Assembly: GCA_023406895.1 (NCBI GenBank)
Contig: JAEXTV010000005.1
Span: forward strand, 1 to 64,000
Reading direction: 5' to 3'
Source of the DNA: Bacillota bacterium
GTDB taxonomy: Bacteria > Bacillota > Clostridia > Christensenellales > SZUA-584
Length of the DNA: 64,000 nt
Position 1 is the first letter of the stretch, and each line of letters starts with the position of its first letter. This document shows positions 34,523 through 43,050 of this stretch, one piece after another. Below the pieces are notes generated by a model. The model ran no database searches. It was not told where the DNA came from and saw only the letters and a program-made list of their open reading frames with translations. Position numbers and translations under genes: made by a program.

Positions 34523-34747
34523 TTACTCCGTACGGTCTTCGTCATATCCCATCAGCATTTGTGCTTCCGCCTGCGAAATCTGTTCACATTGGCCGGTTGT
34601 CTCGCCGTCCGTCTCGTGAATACGGTCAGCCAGGATCTGGTTTCTGTCAACCTCCCACTTCCCCGTCGCGCTGTTAAAGATGTATGTGGTCTTGCCGTCA
34701 TCCTTTGCCACCGTATCCAAATCGTGAAGCTTATAATAAACCGTCAT
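34523..34747 (-). CDS. Small acidic protein of the phage-like cassette
   Basis: The 74-residue protein (MTVYYKLHDLDTVAKDDGK...) is acidic and hydrophilic, with no recognised domain. AAAGGA precedes the ATG. It is the last gene of a minus-strand run beginning with an XRE regulator at 35926 and containing an ArpU-like protein, so it is probably an accessory gene of the same remnant. About 230 bases without a gene follow before the DUF6054-like gene. Confidence 0.5.
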   Translation of the reverse strand: MTVYYKLHDLDTVAKDDGKTTYIFNSATGKWEVDRNQILADRIHETDGETTGQCEQISQAEAQMLMGYDEDRTE

Positions 34748-34813
34748 TGCTCTTGTCCTTTTCCTTTTTTCAGCTATTGTGCCCCGGCCTGCATCCTTTC
34801 ATGCATCGGTGAG

Positions 34814-35302
34814 TCATCGGCTGCTTGCCGAATAAACAGCCACCCGCGCACCGCCTTCGTTAATCACACGCTCAATCTTTTTAAGCGCCGACACCCTGAG
34901 CCTCCCACATGTGGCCACCGAGCAGTAAAGCCGCTGAGACGCGGCTTCCACACTGCGCGCCTCGAAATACCGCAGCCTGATATAGCCTGCTTCGGGCGCG
35001 GAAAGCCCTGCTTCCTCCACTGCCCGCTCGATATCCGCCAGCCTGCGTCGTTCATCTTTGAGCCGTTTTTCAATGCTGAGCATCTCGGCATAAAACTGAT
35101 CCACAGCGATCACAGCGGCGCGTTCCACGGGGCTGCTGATGCTGCGATGTTTTATCTGTGTCTTCACATAGCCATCCGTCACAGGCAGGCTGTCAAGACT
35201 ATGCTCATAGGCTTGGCGCGCCGCCGTTAAATCCATCATCAGCCGTCCGATGCTGCGTGTGGCATACCAATAATCTTTTAAAAACCTTTCAGCGTCTATC
35301 AT
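34814..35302 (-). CDS. DUF1492/ArpU-like phage transcriptional regulator
   Basis: The 162-residue helical protein has an N-terminal coiled region and a C-terminal sigma-region-4-like helix-turn-helix (SAPEAGYIRLRYFEARSVEAASQRLYCSVATCGRLRVSALKKIERVI). This fits phage late-gene regulators of the DUF1492/ArpU group, which activate structural or lysis genes. AAAGGGG lies upstream of the ATG. Its targets may once have been structural genes; a holin and a coiled-coil protein lie at 37.9-38.9 kb. Confidence 0.7.
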   Translation of the reverse strand: MIDAERFLKDYWYATRSIGRLMMDLTAARQAYEHSLDSLPVTDGYVKTQIKHRSISSPVERAAVIAVDQFYAEMLSIEKRLKDERRRLADIERAVEEAGLSAPEAGYIRLRYFEARSVEAASQRLYCSVATCGRLRVSALKKIERVINEGGARVAVYSASSR

Positions 35303-35318
35303 TTGCCGCTTCCCCTTT

Positions 35319-35525
35319 CTAAAGCCATTGTCCAGGCCCGGCTAAGCGCTTTTTAGAAAGCGTTTCAAACTCGCGCCACGCAAACCTGCCCGAACATTCC
35401 AAACAGATATCTTTTTCTTCGTAAACGTAATACAAATATCCATGCCGGATATCACCGCCGCAATAATCACATCTCAGCACCACAGGCGGTTCTGCCGTTT
35501 CTCCCGCAAATCTGTCGTCAGTCAT
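35319..35525 (-). CDS. Small protein with two Cys-x2-Cys pairs
   Basis: The 68-residue protein has CDYCGG and, 17 residues on, CLEC, a probable zinc knuckle, followed by a basic-aromatic helix. Similar small zinc-binding proteins are common in Firmicutes prophages. GGAGG lies before the ATG. It overlaps the previous small gene by eight bases, as is typical of phage early regions. Confidence 0.6.
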   Translation of the reverse strand: MTDDRFAGETAEPPVVLRCDYCGGDIRHGYLYYVYEEKDICLECSGRFAWREFETLSKKRLAGPGQWL

Positions 35526-35706
35526 CTGTCGCTGTCCTCCGGCCTTGATTCATCTCATCCGCCTCGCCCATCGCAAGCTCCGTCAGAACCAATGCGGCAG
35601 TCGCAATTCTCCTGTCTTTGGTTTTGAGGTACGCTTCTTTTGTCAGTTTGATCGCTTCTGCCAGCGCATACAGTTTAAATGCAGACGTTTTATCAATATC
35701 GCTCAT
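35518..35706 (-). CDS. Small helical hypothetical protein
   Basis: The 62-residue helical protein (MSDIDKTSAFKLYALAEAIKL...) has no recognised domain. It overlaps the XRE regulator gene by 14 bases upstream and the zinc-knuckle gene by eight bases downstream, so the three are translationally coupled. GAGGAG precedes the ATG. Confidence 0.55.
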   Translation of the reverse strand: MSDIDKTSAFKLYALAEAIKLTKEAYLKTKDRRIATAALVLTELAMGEADEMNQGRRTATDD

Positions 35707-35926
35707 ATCGCCCGCTCCTCACCTTTTTTTCCGCATAAAACAGACGGAACATGTCATTCTCGGAAATATTGAGAATCTTGGCAATGCGCAGCGCGACCTC
35801 AGGCGACGGGCATCGCACGCCGCTTTCAATATCCGAATAATACCCTTGAGATATGCCGGCACACCGTGATATCTTGGTTTGTGTAAAGTTCGCTTCTTCA
35901 CGAAGCATCGCCAGCCCAATTCGCAT
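35693..35926 (-). CDS. Cro-like XRE-family regulator
   Basis: The 77-residue helix-turn-helix protein (LREEANFTQTKISRCAGISQGYYSDIESGVRCPSPEVALRIAKIL) is of the Cro/CI type. It diverges from a second XRE gene at 36073 across a 146-base region holding several copies of one operator, the layout of a lysogeny switch. GGAGG lies before the ATG. It heads the minus-strand early cassette. Confidence 0.85.
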   Translation of the reverse strand: MRIGLAMLREEANFTQTKISRCAGISQGYYSDIESGVRCPSPEVALRIAKILNISENDMFRLFYAEKKVRSGRYERY

Positions 35927-35941
35927 AACTTGACCTCCAAA

Positions 35942-36049
35942 ATAGCTTTTAGCTATAATTTAGCCAAAATTAGGGATAATGTCAATAGCTTTAAGCTATA
36001 CTATACAAATCTATCGCTTAGAGCTATAATTGCAATAACAGTGAGCTAT
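35942..36049. promoter_or_regulatory. Divergent switch region with repeated operators
   Basis: Three copies of a 15-bp near-palindrome lie at 35942-35956 (ATAGCTTTTAGCTAT), 35985-35999 (ATAGCTTTAAGCTAT) and 36013-36027 (ATCGCTTAGAGCTAT). A half-site AGCTAT lies at 36044-36049. They are placed between the divergent Cro-like and CI-like genes and should bind one or both. Confidence 0.8.
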
Positions 36050-36072
36050 TATATCCAAAGGAGATAACGCAG

Positions 36073-36441
36073 ATGAATGACCTTCCCGAAAGAATCAGTC
36101 AAAAGCGTAAGACACAGGGTTTCACACAGTCTCAGCTTGCCAAACGCGTCGGCATTACCCAGGCCTTTCTTGCCGAGATTGAAAAGGGCCGCAAGCGACC
36201 CTCACTTGAGGTTCTGGAAAAACTGTGCGATGCGCTTCGGTGCTCTGCCGACTATCTGCTTGGTATTACGCCAAACCGTCAATCCATGGTCCTGCAGGAA
36301 TGTGAGCCTGAGCCGACTCTGTTAAGCCGGGGAATCACAACGGAAATGCTTGACGAAATCGCTGCCCGCAATATCAGCCCCGACGAGTTCAGGCTGGCAA
36401 TCAAGCTGGCACAAACCATGAAAGAGGACGGCAAATCATAA
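36073..36441 (+). CDS. CI-like XRE-family repressor
   Basis: The 122-residue protein has an N-terminal Cro/CI helix-turn-helix (RKTQGFTQSQLAKRVGITQAFLAEIEKGRKRPSLEVLEKLCDAL). A short C-terminal helical part follows, without the peptidase domain of lambda CI, so induction would not be by self-cleavage. AAAGGAG precedes the ATG. With the divergent Cro-like gene it forms a switch, and it is the only plus-strand phage-like gene here. Confidence 0.88.
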   Translation: MNDLPERISQKRKTQGFTQSQLAKRVGITQAFLAEIEKGRKRPSLEVLEKLCDALRCSADYLLGITPNRQSMVLQECEPEPTLLSRGITTEMLDEIAARNISPDEFRLAIKLAQTMKEDGKS

Positions 36442-36995
36442 ACCGCATCATGTTATCATCTTTGACCTCACCACGGCTCCTTATTTCTCTAATCAATCGA
36501 ACGTTTGTTCTCATTTTAGCATATATGTGTCCATTTTTTAGGATAGTTAAAGGGAGCTTAAAATCTAAAAATGAAAAGGCAAACGCAAAGATCACCCCAC
36601 ATTTACCCTTGCAAACATGCACTGGACACCATCTCACATTGGCCCGCTATCAAACAGTTGACATCAGCTGGCCGTAACCGCATTAAACGCTCATGTAAAT
36701 AATGATTAAATAAAGAAAGATGAATGGGTGAGCAGATTTCGTATTTTGAGATGGGAGTAATTGACGAATTGCGGCGCTGTCTTGAGATGTCAGCAAAACA
36801 GCAAAACGCGAAACAAAAACGTCGATACAGTGTTTTGAGTTATCAACGGATCTCTGCTCGCTTATCATAGATCATGTATAACTGCGCATAAAATTTGAAA
36901 TAGAGTTCGTGTGACAGGCACTTAACTTGCCGCCATATTCTGCGAATGGTATAATGAGCTATCAATCAATTTTAGAAATTTGAGGTGACTACGCC
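36442..36995. other. Gene-free stretch with an SOS-box-like palindrome
   Basis: The 554 bases hold no supported gene. GAACGTTTGTTC at 36499-36510 matches the GAAC-N4-GTTC core of the Gram-positive LexA site. On the minus strand TAAAAT precedes it and AAGGAG follows, but the frame after that closes at once. It may be the promoter of a lost SOS-controlled phage gene; chance is possible. Confidence 0.4.
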
Positions 36996-37610
36996 ATGTT
37001 TAACCGTGCCGAGATTAAACAAAACGCCAAAGCCGCTTTCCAAGCCCAATACGGTCTGTCCGTCGGCGTTTATGTGCTTTTCGCGATTGTCTCCGCCGTC
37101 GCGTCGGGCATCACCGCAGGGCTCGGGGCCTTGTTGATAATGCCGCCGCTGATGGTGGGTTACAGTTCTTTTGCCATGCGTATTTACAAGCGGGAAACCG
37201 CCGATGTCGGTGATATGTTTACAGACGGGTTTACAGATTACGGGCGCAACCTTGGCGGCATGCTTTGGATGGAGCTTTTTGTCTTTCTGTGGTCGCTGCT
37301 GTTTGTGATTCCCGGCATAGTGAAGGCGCTGGCTTATTCGATGACGCCCTACATCCTTGCCGATTGCCCGAATGTGCGCCCCACAGACGCGATTAAGCTC
37401 TCCATGCGCATGACGCTCGGGCACAAAGGCGGCATTTTCGTCATGCTGCTCAGCTTCCTCGGGTGGGCCATTCTCTCAGCGCTCACAGCCGGCATACTGC
37501 AGATTGTTTACGTTGGGCCATATATCAGCACAAGCTTCGCCGGCCTTTACGTCGATCTCAAAGCGAAGGCCTTAAGCAGCGGCATCATTAAACCGGAAGA
37601 GCTGGCTTAA
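36996..37610 (+). CDS. DUF975 integral membrane protein
   Basis: The 204-residue protein matches the DUF975 layout. It has a short basic start, several helices, a central IYKRETADVGDMFTDGFTDYGRNLGGMLW loop and a PYILADCPNVRPTDAIKLSMRMTLGHKG segment typical of the family. It sits in the cytoplasmic membrane; its function is unknown. GAGGTG precedes the ATG. It is transcribed alone and ends in a strong terminator, and appears to be a chromosomal gene lodged between the two parts of the phage remnant. Confidence 0.82.
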   Translation: MFNRAEIKQNAKAAFQAQYGLSVGVYVLFAIVSAVASGITAGLGALLIMPPLMVGYSSFAMRIYKRETADVGDMFTDGFTDYGRNLGGMLWMELFVFLWSLLFVIPGIVKALAYSMTPYILADCPNVRPTDAIKLSMRMTLGHKGGIFVMLLSFLGWAILSALTAGILQIVYVGPYISTSFAGLYVDLKAKALSSGIIKPEELA

Positions 37611-37658
37611 AACAGAATCAGGGACAATATTGGCCCGAAAAACATCCCATATGCAAGT

Positions 37659-37686
37659 AAAAGCCGGAAGATCTCTTCCGGCTTTT
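37659..37686. terminator. Bidirectional terminator after the DUF975 gene
   Basis: AAAAGCCGGAAG pairs perfectly with CTTCCGGCTTTT around ATCT. No gene is supported in the 250 bases that follow. Confidence 0.85.
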
Positions 37687-37935
37687 CGCATGTTGCAAAC
37701 GCTGCCATCAAGCCGTGTCTGCAAGCAGCTTCGAACTCAGAATACTCACAGTCTAAAAACAATTGGCAAGAGATGCTTTCAGCTTCGATGTCACGCCGCT
37801 CTGTCTTTTGCCATGACAAGAAACGATGTAGTCAATGAACACCAAAAAGAAGTCATCCGCCGATACAAGCCATCCGCCCAGCGGCTTCGCTTTCGTTTCC
37901 GCGGGAGGCTGCACCGATGCAATTCGTTTCCGGCA

Positions 37936-38511
37936 TTATGATCTTTTCAGGCTGACGCCCGTCATGGCTTTAAATTGCGCCGCTGTGATCAGCCTTTTTA
38001 AATAAAGGTTATATGCCTGCTTAAAAATGTCCTGCTGCTCATCGTCGTGCATCTTCTGCGCTTTCAGATCATAATCGGCCTGCCATTGGTTCTGCCTGAT
38101 CAGCGCATCGCTGAGCGACGCCGCGTTCTTAGCCTCAATGCCTGCCATGTCCGCATCGTACTTTGTGGCGAGATTCGCGAGCGCCAGATTCACGTGATCC
38201 GTATAATCCTGCTGCTGCCGCGACGCGTCACCGAGTGTCTCCAGCAATGCCGCCGCGTTGCGCTGCTGCAAGGTCTGCGATGCGCCGCCCTCTCCTGACA
38301 ACCCCATGTTGGCCACATTCTCGCGCCGTGTGCGCTCCGCGAGCGCGTTGTTCACATAGGCTTCGTTTTTAAGCTGCTGGTACTGCGCCGCAGCTTCGGT
38401 CATTTGCTTTTCATATGCTGCAGAATTCTGGTCGTACCCGGCTTTCAGCTGGGCTTTCTGTGCGGCGAGGTCCTTGGCATACTGTTCCTCAATCTGCTTT
38501 GTGAGGTCCAC
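37936..38511 (-). CDS. Coiled-coil protein next to a phage holin
   Basis: The 191-residue protein is almost wholly helical, rich in Gln, Ala, Lys and Tyr (EEQYAKDLAAQKAQLKAGYDQ...). A short C-terminal motif (LYLKRLITAAQFKAMTGVSL) is typical of phage late proteins that end in a small helical hook. The start is a GTG directly after the holin stop codon, with GGGAGGGG six bases upstream. Position after a holin suggests a tail-fibre accessory or lysis-associated protein. No endolysin is present. Confidence 0.55.
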   Translation of the reverse strand: MDLTKQIEEQYAKDLAAQKAQLKAGYDQNSAAYEKQMTEAAAQYQQLKNEAYVNNALAERTRRENVANMGLSGEGGASQTLQQRNAAALLETLGDASRQQQDYTDHVNLALANLATKYDADMAGIEAKNAASLSDALIRQNQWQADYDLKAQKMHDDEQQDIFKQAYNLYLKRLITAAQFKAMTGVSLKRS

Positions 38512-38898
38512 CTACTTCCCCTCCCTTAAAGCCAGCAGCCGCGCTTCCAGCAAATTGCTCACATAGGCTGTCAGGTCATCCGCATTGCTGCTTAATACCT
38601 CGGCCGATCTTGCGGACAAATCACTTATGAACATATTCATCGCTTTTTCGGCCACCTCCCGCGCTTCATCCGCGCTCAGTTTCCCATCCATGCTCTTGGC
38701 TTTCAGCCCGTCAACCAATGTGGCTTTCAGGCTGGCGACCACGTTATCTGCCACCGTTCTCGCCTCGTTCAGAGCCGTCAAAATTGCTTCATTTTCGGTT
38801 TTGCTCATCAGCCATGCAAATGCCGCCTTCACAAGCGGTATAATCACCACCGAAAACAAAAGACCCGCCGCCGCAATCACAATTTGTGTCCAATCCAT
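38512..38898 (-). CDS. Phage holin of the LLH type
   Basis: The 128-residue protein has one N-terminal membrane helix (VIAAAGLLFSVVIIPLVKAAFAWL) and a long amphipathic helical remainder, the layout of the LL-H phage holin family. Holins permeabilise the membrane to release an endolysin, but no lysin gene follows here. It lies more than 3 kb from the switch genes, with a plus-strand chromosomal gene between, so the prophage is decayed or the parts were inserted separately. Confidence 0.7.
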   Translation of the reverse strand: MDWTQIVIAAAGLLFSVVIIPLVKAAFAWLMSKTENEAILTALNEARTVADNVVASLKATLVDGLKAKSMDGKLSADEAREVAEKAMNMFISDLSARSAEVLSSNADDLTAYVSNLLEARLLALREGK

Positions 38899-39096
38899 AT
38901 CTGTTCTCCTTTCCGGGCAGTATCACGCCCCAAAAAAGGCTACCGCCGGATATCTCTCAAGGCCGCTCAAAAGTCGCCCTTTGCCGCCCTGCCGCGTTTA
39001 AAAATGTCAACACTATCAAAGTTTAAAGAGAGTCGCCTATGGTTACCGCAATTTTGGAAACGTTCGAAAACGAATTCTAACTACCTTTCATGCAAA

Positions 39097-39132
39097 CAGG
39101 GTTCCAATCACTTTTTGGTGATTAGAACCCTG
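39097..39132 (-). terminator. Hairpin downstream of the zinc-ribbon repeat protein gene
   Basis: CAGGGTTC-x-AATCAC pairs with GTGATT-x-GAACCCTG around a T-rich loop, giving a 14-pair stem. Only TTTG follows on the minus strand, so termination may be partial. The remainder of 38899-39206 holds no gene. Confidence 0.5.
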
Positions 39133-39206
39133 CAATGATTACTTTAGTCTACTCTATTCCAACCATTGACATAGAGCCTTTATTTTCGCATAACACAGCG
39201 GCCGTT

Positions 39207-40460
39207 CTAGAAGCCCTCGGCTCCTACCTGTTCTCCGCTGATATTGCCGCCATCTTCAACCGCAAACGACAGCGTGTAGATATAACTTGAAGATAGTTTC
39301 GTCACGTCACTGCCGTTGTCAAAAAGCAGAACTTCATAATAACCCTCGTTACCGAACATATCCGTTTCTCCAAACCAATTATTCCCAACCGCCCTTTTGA
39401 AACGGTATGACCCCGACGGCAGTTTCACCTTAGCCTTTTGGCCCGCGCCAATAAACACTGTGGACACCAGCACATCATCGGATGTGTATATTTTCAAATA
39501 GACCGAACTGTCTGCACTCCCGTTTTTTATATTGATCGCGCATGATTTTTTTGCGTAATCGGGATTGCGGTACAATTCTCCGTTCTCCGGATTCGGCTGA
39601 ATACAAGCCAGCGCACGCTCCGCCGCATCCGAGAAATCACCGAGAGCCATAAACTGCAGATAGGCACCGTAAAAATCGCCCGTGGTGGCCCACCAATCCG
39701 CCGTGTTATAATCAACATGATTCCCGCATTCGGCCGCCAGCTGCTCCGAATCCAAGTATGACCCCAGACTTTCAAATACCACTTTGGCTTCTTCGTAATC
39801 TGCCGAATTCATATAGCTCGTCGCGTAATCGTAATCCATTTGGTTCTGGCATTCCTGCGCCAGTGCCTCGGCATCTTCGAAGCTGCCGAGTGACAGAAAA
39901 ATGTCTCTCGCCTGTTCGGATTCTCCGCTGTCTTTAAGCGATATGGCATTGTTATAATCAAGCTTATTCTGGCACTTCTGTGCCTGCTTGTCCGCGTCTT
40001 CATAATTTCCAAGCGCCGAGAACGCCGCCTTGGCTTCTTCATAACTGCCGCTGTCCATCAACTGATTTGCATTATAATAATCGCACGCCTGAATCATATC
40101 CTTGGCATCTTTATAACCGCCGAGATCCGCAAATACCGTCTTGGCCTCCTCGGCTTCACCTGAATCGAGCAAATCACTGGCTTTCTCATAGCGGCTGTTT
40201 AAATCTGCATTAATCAGCACCGGTACCAGCGCCCCGCACACCGCCAGAACGCATCCTGCAATAATCAGCACGGTTCTCAGCGTATGTTTTTTCTTCGGCA
40301 CCATCTGCGCCTTGTGCCGAAATGCCCCTGGCTCCTCCTGCCCCGTCCCATTCATCACATCTGTTTTCGCCGGATTTTCCTGAACTGAAACGGGCATACC
40401 GCAATTCAGGCAAAAGCTCATGTTCTCAGTTAATTGCTGTCCGCATCGACGACAAAACAT
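39207..40460 (-). CDS. Zinc-ribbon membrane protein with five tetratricopeptide-like repeats
   Basis: The 417-residue protein starts with a zinc ribbon (MFCRRCGQQLTENMSFCLNCGMP). One membrane helix (LRTVLIIAGCVLAVCGALVPVLI, about 61-83) and about five repeats of 36 residues follow, with consensus Y-x2-A-x2-L-x-DSG-x-YEEAK-x2-F-x2-LG-x-Y-x-DA. A C-terminal beta domain of about 110 residues resembles DUF-type surface modules. The ribbon is cytoplasmic and the repeats probably outside. It may sense or scaffold envelope components; no function is known. GGAGG precedes the ATG. Confidence 0.7.
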   Translation of the reverse strand: MFCRRCGQQLTENMSFCLNCGMPVSVQENPAKTDVMNGTGQEEPGAFRHKAQMVPKKKHTLRTVLIIAGCVLAVCGALVPVLINADLNSRYEKASDLLDSGEAEEAKTVFADLGGYKDAKDMIQACDYYNANQLMDSGSYEEAKAAFSALGNYEDADKQAQKCQNKLDYNNAISLKDSGESEQARDIFLSLGSFEDAEALAQECQNQMDYDYATSYMNSADYEEAKVVFESLGSYLDSEQLAAECGNHVDYNTADWWATTGDFYGAYLQFMALGDFSDAAERALACIQPNPENGELYRNPDYAKKSCAINIKNGSADSSVYLKIYTSDDVLVSTVFIGAGQKAKVKLPSGSYRFKRAVGNNWFGETDMFGNEGYYEVLLFDNGSDVTKLSSSYIYTLSFAVEDGGNISGEQVGAEGF

Positions 40461-40793
40461 ATGAGTCCTCCTATTGTCTTAATAATAACAGCGTGTGCTG
40501 TAAATATTGCAAAGGGAACAAACTGTTTAATTACGGTTTCACAGTGTGATGCTACCACAAAACGAGCTTTAATACTACATATTTTACTATTTTTCGGTGG
40601 ATTATTCTATAATACCTATTATTATGTCAGTCGTTTTTTGTTTGAACATTTGAAGCACCCAAGCAGGTCAGAATTTTTCAGCTGACAGAGGAATGCTTTT
40701 TGCTCTGGGCTTATCAAGCGCCCAGTCACACACTAGCTGCGTCTTAAGCTGATTACGTCACCCTGGCGGATTTATATACGCAAAATCACATAT
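40461..40793. other. Gene-free AT-rich stretch
   Basis: No gene is supported. The part next to 40461 should hold the promoter of the zinc-ribbon protein gene on the minus strand. I see no clear -35/-10 pair. Confidence 0.4.
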
Positions 40794-40819
40794 AAAAAAA
40801 GGTGCTGTTGGGCACCTTT
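40794..40819 (-). terminator. Terminator of the Thr/Pro-rich lipoprotein gene
   Basis: AAAGGTGC pairs with GCACCTTT around a six-base loop, with seven T residues on the minus strand. Confidence 0.8.
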
Positions 40820-40835
40820 CTTTTTAAGCTCACTC

Positions 40836-41096
40836 TCACGGACTAACCGTTGCCAAGGGACTGACAGTACCGCCGGGCGATACGGATACACCCGGTGTAC
40901 CGGTCACGTTCGGGGTCAGAATAGGTGTTGCCGATGCCGCCGGCTTTACTGTTGCGGATGGCTTCACTGTCGCTGTCGCTACCGGTTTAACCGTATTACC
41001 CGGGGATGTTGTCGTGTTGTTGTTTCTGTTTGTGCATCCCACGAGCACCGAACTAAACAGAACCACAACGATGATTGCAATCAACAGTTTTTTCAT
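40836..41096 (-). CDS. Small Thr/Pro/Ser-rich lipoprotein
   Basis: The 86-residue product has a lipoprotein signal (MKKLLIAIIVVVLFSSVLVGC). The remainder is a low-complexity chain of TVKP, SATP and VSP units, probably extended and wall-spanning. AAAGGAGG lies nine bases before the ATG at 41096. There is no folded domain, so it may be a spacer or cell-wall decoration. Its composition resembles the linkers of the protein at 303-1625. Confidence 0.7.
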   Translation of the reverse strand: MKKLLIAIIVVVLFSSVLVGCTNRNNNTTTSPGNTVKPVATATVKPSATVKPAASATPILTPNVTGTPGVSVSPGGTVSPLATVSP

Positions 41097-41166
41097 TAAA
41101 TACGCCTCCTTTTGCATTTATTTTCTGCAAGCGGAGGCGACATTATCAATAAATAAAGTGGTAACT

Positions 41167-42792
41167 TTATCCAATAAATTCGCGCAGTATGCTCGTTTGC
41201 GGCACTATACCTTGGTCGCTGAAGCTTAAGAAATAATTGAGAAATTTAAGCAAGTCGAGCGCTTCGGGGTAATGCGGCATATCCGGTGTGAACTGCCGCA
41301 GGTCACTGTAGGCATGTTTTTTAAGCATCAACGGCTCATAAAACAAAGCCGAATTGAACATCACATCCGCCGTATGCTGGTATGGAAGTATATATTTAAA
41401 CTCGCCGCGCCGCACACTGTCCCAAATGGCAAACGTCTGCGCGAATGAATACGCACGCGTGCGTTTGTCTCGCACGAGCCGCCGCAGCAACCGCAGGTCT
41501 TCGGGCATTACAACGTTGTGGCTGTCGATATTGAGCGTCGTCAGCGGCGAAATGAAAATCTTGAACTTTTTATCCGCGGAAATCGTTTGTGTGAGCGCAT
41601 TGTTAAGCCCATGAATCCCTTCAATCACCAAAATATCATCGTCAATGCGCATCGGGACCGACTCCCGGGACCGCGCGCCCGCGACAAAATCAAAACGCGG
41701 CATCTGCGCTTCTTTTCCTGCCAGCAGCAGTTCTAGATCTTCGCCGAGTTTCTGCGTATCAAGCGCCTCAATGCATTCGAAATCGGGCTTGCCCTTCTCA
41801 TCAAGCGGAATGTCTTCCCTGCTTTTATAATAATCGTCCACCGATATGGGGCGGCAGCGCCTGCCGAGCGCTTTGAGCTGCACGGATAGCCGCGATGCGA
41901 ACGTGGTTTTGCCGGAGGAAGACGGCCCGGCAACCAGCACTATGCGCACACTCTCTCTGCCGATGATCTGCCGCGCGATGTCATTAATCGCGCTCACGTG
42001 CATCGCTTCGTTCACGCGGATAAACTCGGCCATGCCGCCTTCGCGGAATATATTATTGATATCGGCCACGTTCGATACCGAGAGTTCCCGGCTCCAACGC
42101 TCAGACTGTTTAAAGACATCCGCGTACTTGGGCTGGTCGATAATCGATACCTCCGCCTCATGATACGGCGTCGGTATTTTTAAAATCATGCCATCTCCAT
42201 ATGAGAAAAGCCTGGCGTCCTTCAAACATCCCGCGCTCTTGGGCATAACGCCGTGAAAATAGTTATGCAGCCCGCCGTACTCGTAGAGCCGGTAATAGTC
42301 AAACGGCCGGTAACTCAACAGCTCCGCTTTATCATCAAGCCCTTCATCAAGCATAATCTTCTTCGCTTCGTCCACGCGCATCAGGTGCAGCACAAATTCT
42401 TCATCCGCCGCGATCAGCTCATCCATACGCTGGCTCAACGCATCGATATCCTGCCCGTTAAGCGGCTCCATCTCGCAGTAAATACCACCGCACAGCATGT
42501 ATTCCACTTTAAATTTTCGGTCAGCAAACAGGTCCCGCACCGCGCGGTACAGAACAAATGTCGCGCCCCGCAGAAACACACGCGAGGCCTGCTCGCTTTC
42601 GTACGGCGATAAAAACCTGACCTCCGCTTCCTGCTCAACCGCGTCCGCAAGAGACACAATACGCCCGTTCATCAGCGCGCAGACAGCGCCGCCGAATCCC
42701 AAATCCGCCGCAAGCTGCCACAGACGTGCGCCTTCTTTAAAAGGCGTTTCTCTTCGTTTTTCATCTTCAACAATATTGCAGATGTTTTTCAT
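41167..42792 (-). CDS. TGS-domain uridine kinase-like nucleoside kinase
   Basis: The 541-residue protein joins an N-terminal TGS/second-additional-domain region resembling that of threonyl-tRNA synthetase (about 1-230, GVMPKSAGCLKDARLF) to a P-loop uridine kinase domain. That domain has Walker A AGPSSSGKTTFA near 285-296, SVDDYYKSREDIPLDEKGKPDFE and VIEGIHGLN. This fused architecture is common in Clostridia, where it is annotated as nucleoside kinase; the role of the synthetase-like part is not known. It has no neighbour in the same direction and may act in pyrimidine salvage. Confidence 0.88.
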   Translation of the reverse strand: MKNICNIVEDEKRRETPFKEGARLWQLAADLGFGGAVCALMNGRIVSLADAVEQEAEVRFLSPYESEQASRVFLRGATFVLYRAVRDLFADRKFKVEYMLCGGIYCEMEPLNGQDIDALSQRMDELIAADEEFVLHLMRVDEAKKIMLDEGLDDKAELLSYRPFDYYRLYEYGGLHNYFHGVMPKSAGCLKDARLFSYGDGMILKIPTPYHEAEVSIIDQPKYADVFKQSERWSRELSVSNVADINNIFREGGMAEFIRVNEAMHVSAINDIARQIIGRESVRIVLVAGPSSSGKTTFASRLSVQLKALGRRCRPISVDDYYKSREDIPLDEKGKPDFECIEALDTQKLGEDLELLLAGKEAQMPRFDFVAGARSRESVPMRIDDDILVIEGIHGLNNALTQTISADKKFKIFISPLTTLNIDSHNVVMPEDLRLLRRLVRDKRTRAYSFAQTFAIWDSVRRGEFKYILPYQHTADVMFNSALFYEPLMLKKHAYSDLRQFTPDMPHYPEALDLLKFLNYFLSFSDQGIVPQTSILREFIG

Positions 42793-42940
42793 ATGTGCCT
42801 CCCTTTTTGCCCCTTGCTGTTAAGTATACTGTGCGAGGCACGTTTTGCCAATAACCTGTGCGGGTTTATCAAAAGTATTGCGCTTTCTTCCAAAATCTTT
42901 GATATAATAAAGATGATTAACCAATGAAAGGAGATCAGTT

Positions 42941-42997
42941 ATGATAAAAACAGTCAAGTCGGAGAGTGTGGCACATACGGAGGTATGTGGTCAATAA
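42941..42997 (+). CDS. Possible 18-residue leader peptide upstream of rsgA
   Basis: AAAGGAGA lies six bases before an ATG that opens MIKTVKSESVAHTEVCGQ and stops at 42997, 53 bases before the rsgA start. A TATAAT box lies 32 bases upstream. Within the frame, CACATAC and GTATGTG form a seven-pair stem whose loop is GGAG. It could be a leader peptide or a small standalone gene. Translation is unproven. Confidence 0.4.
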   Translation: MIKTVKSESVAHTEVCGQ

Positions 42998-43050
42998 ACT
43001 GATTTGTCATGCCTCCAAAGCGTATTCAAACAATATTGGAGGAATATGAA

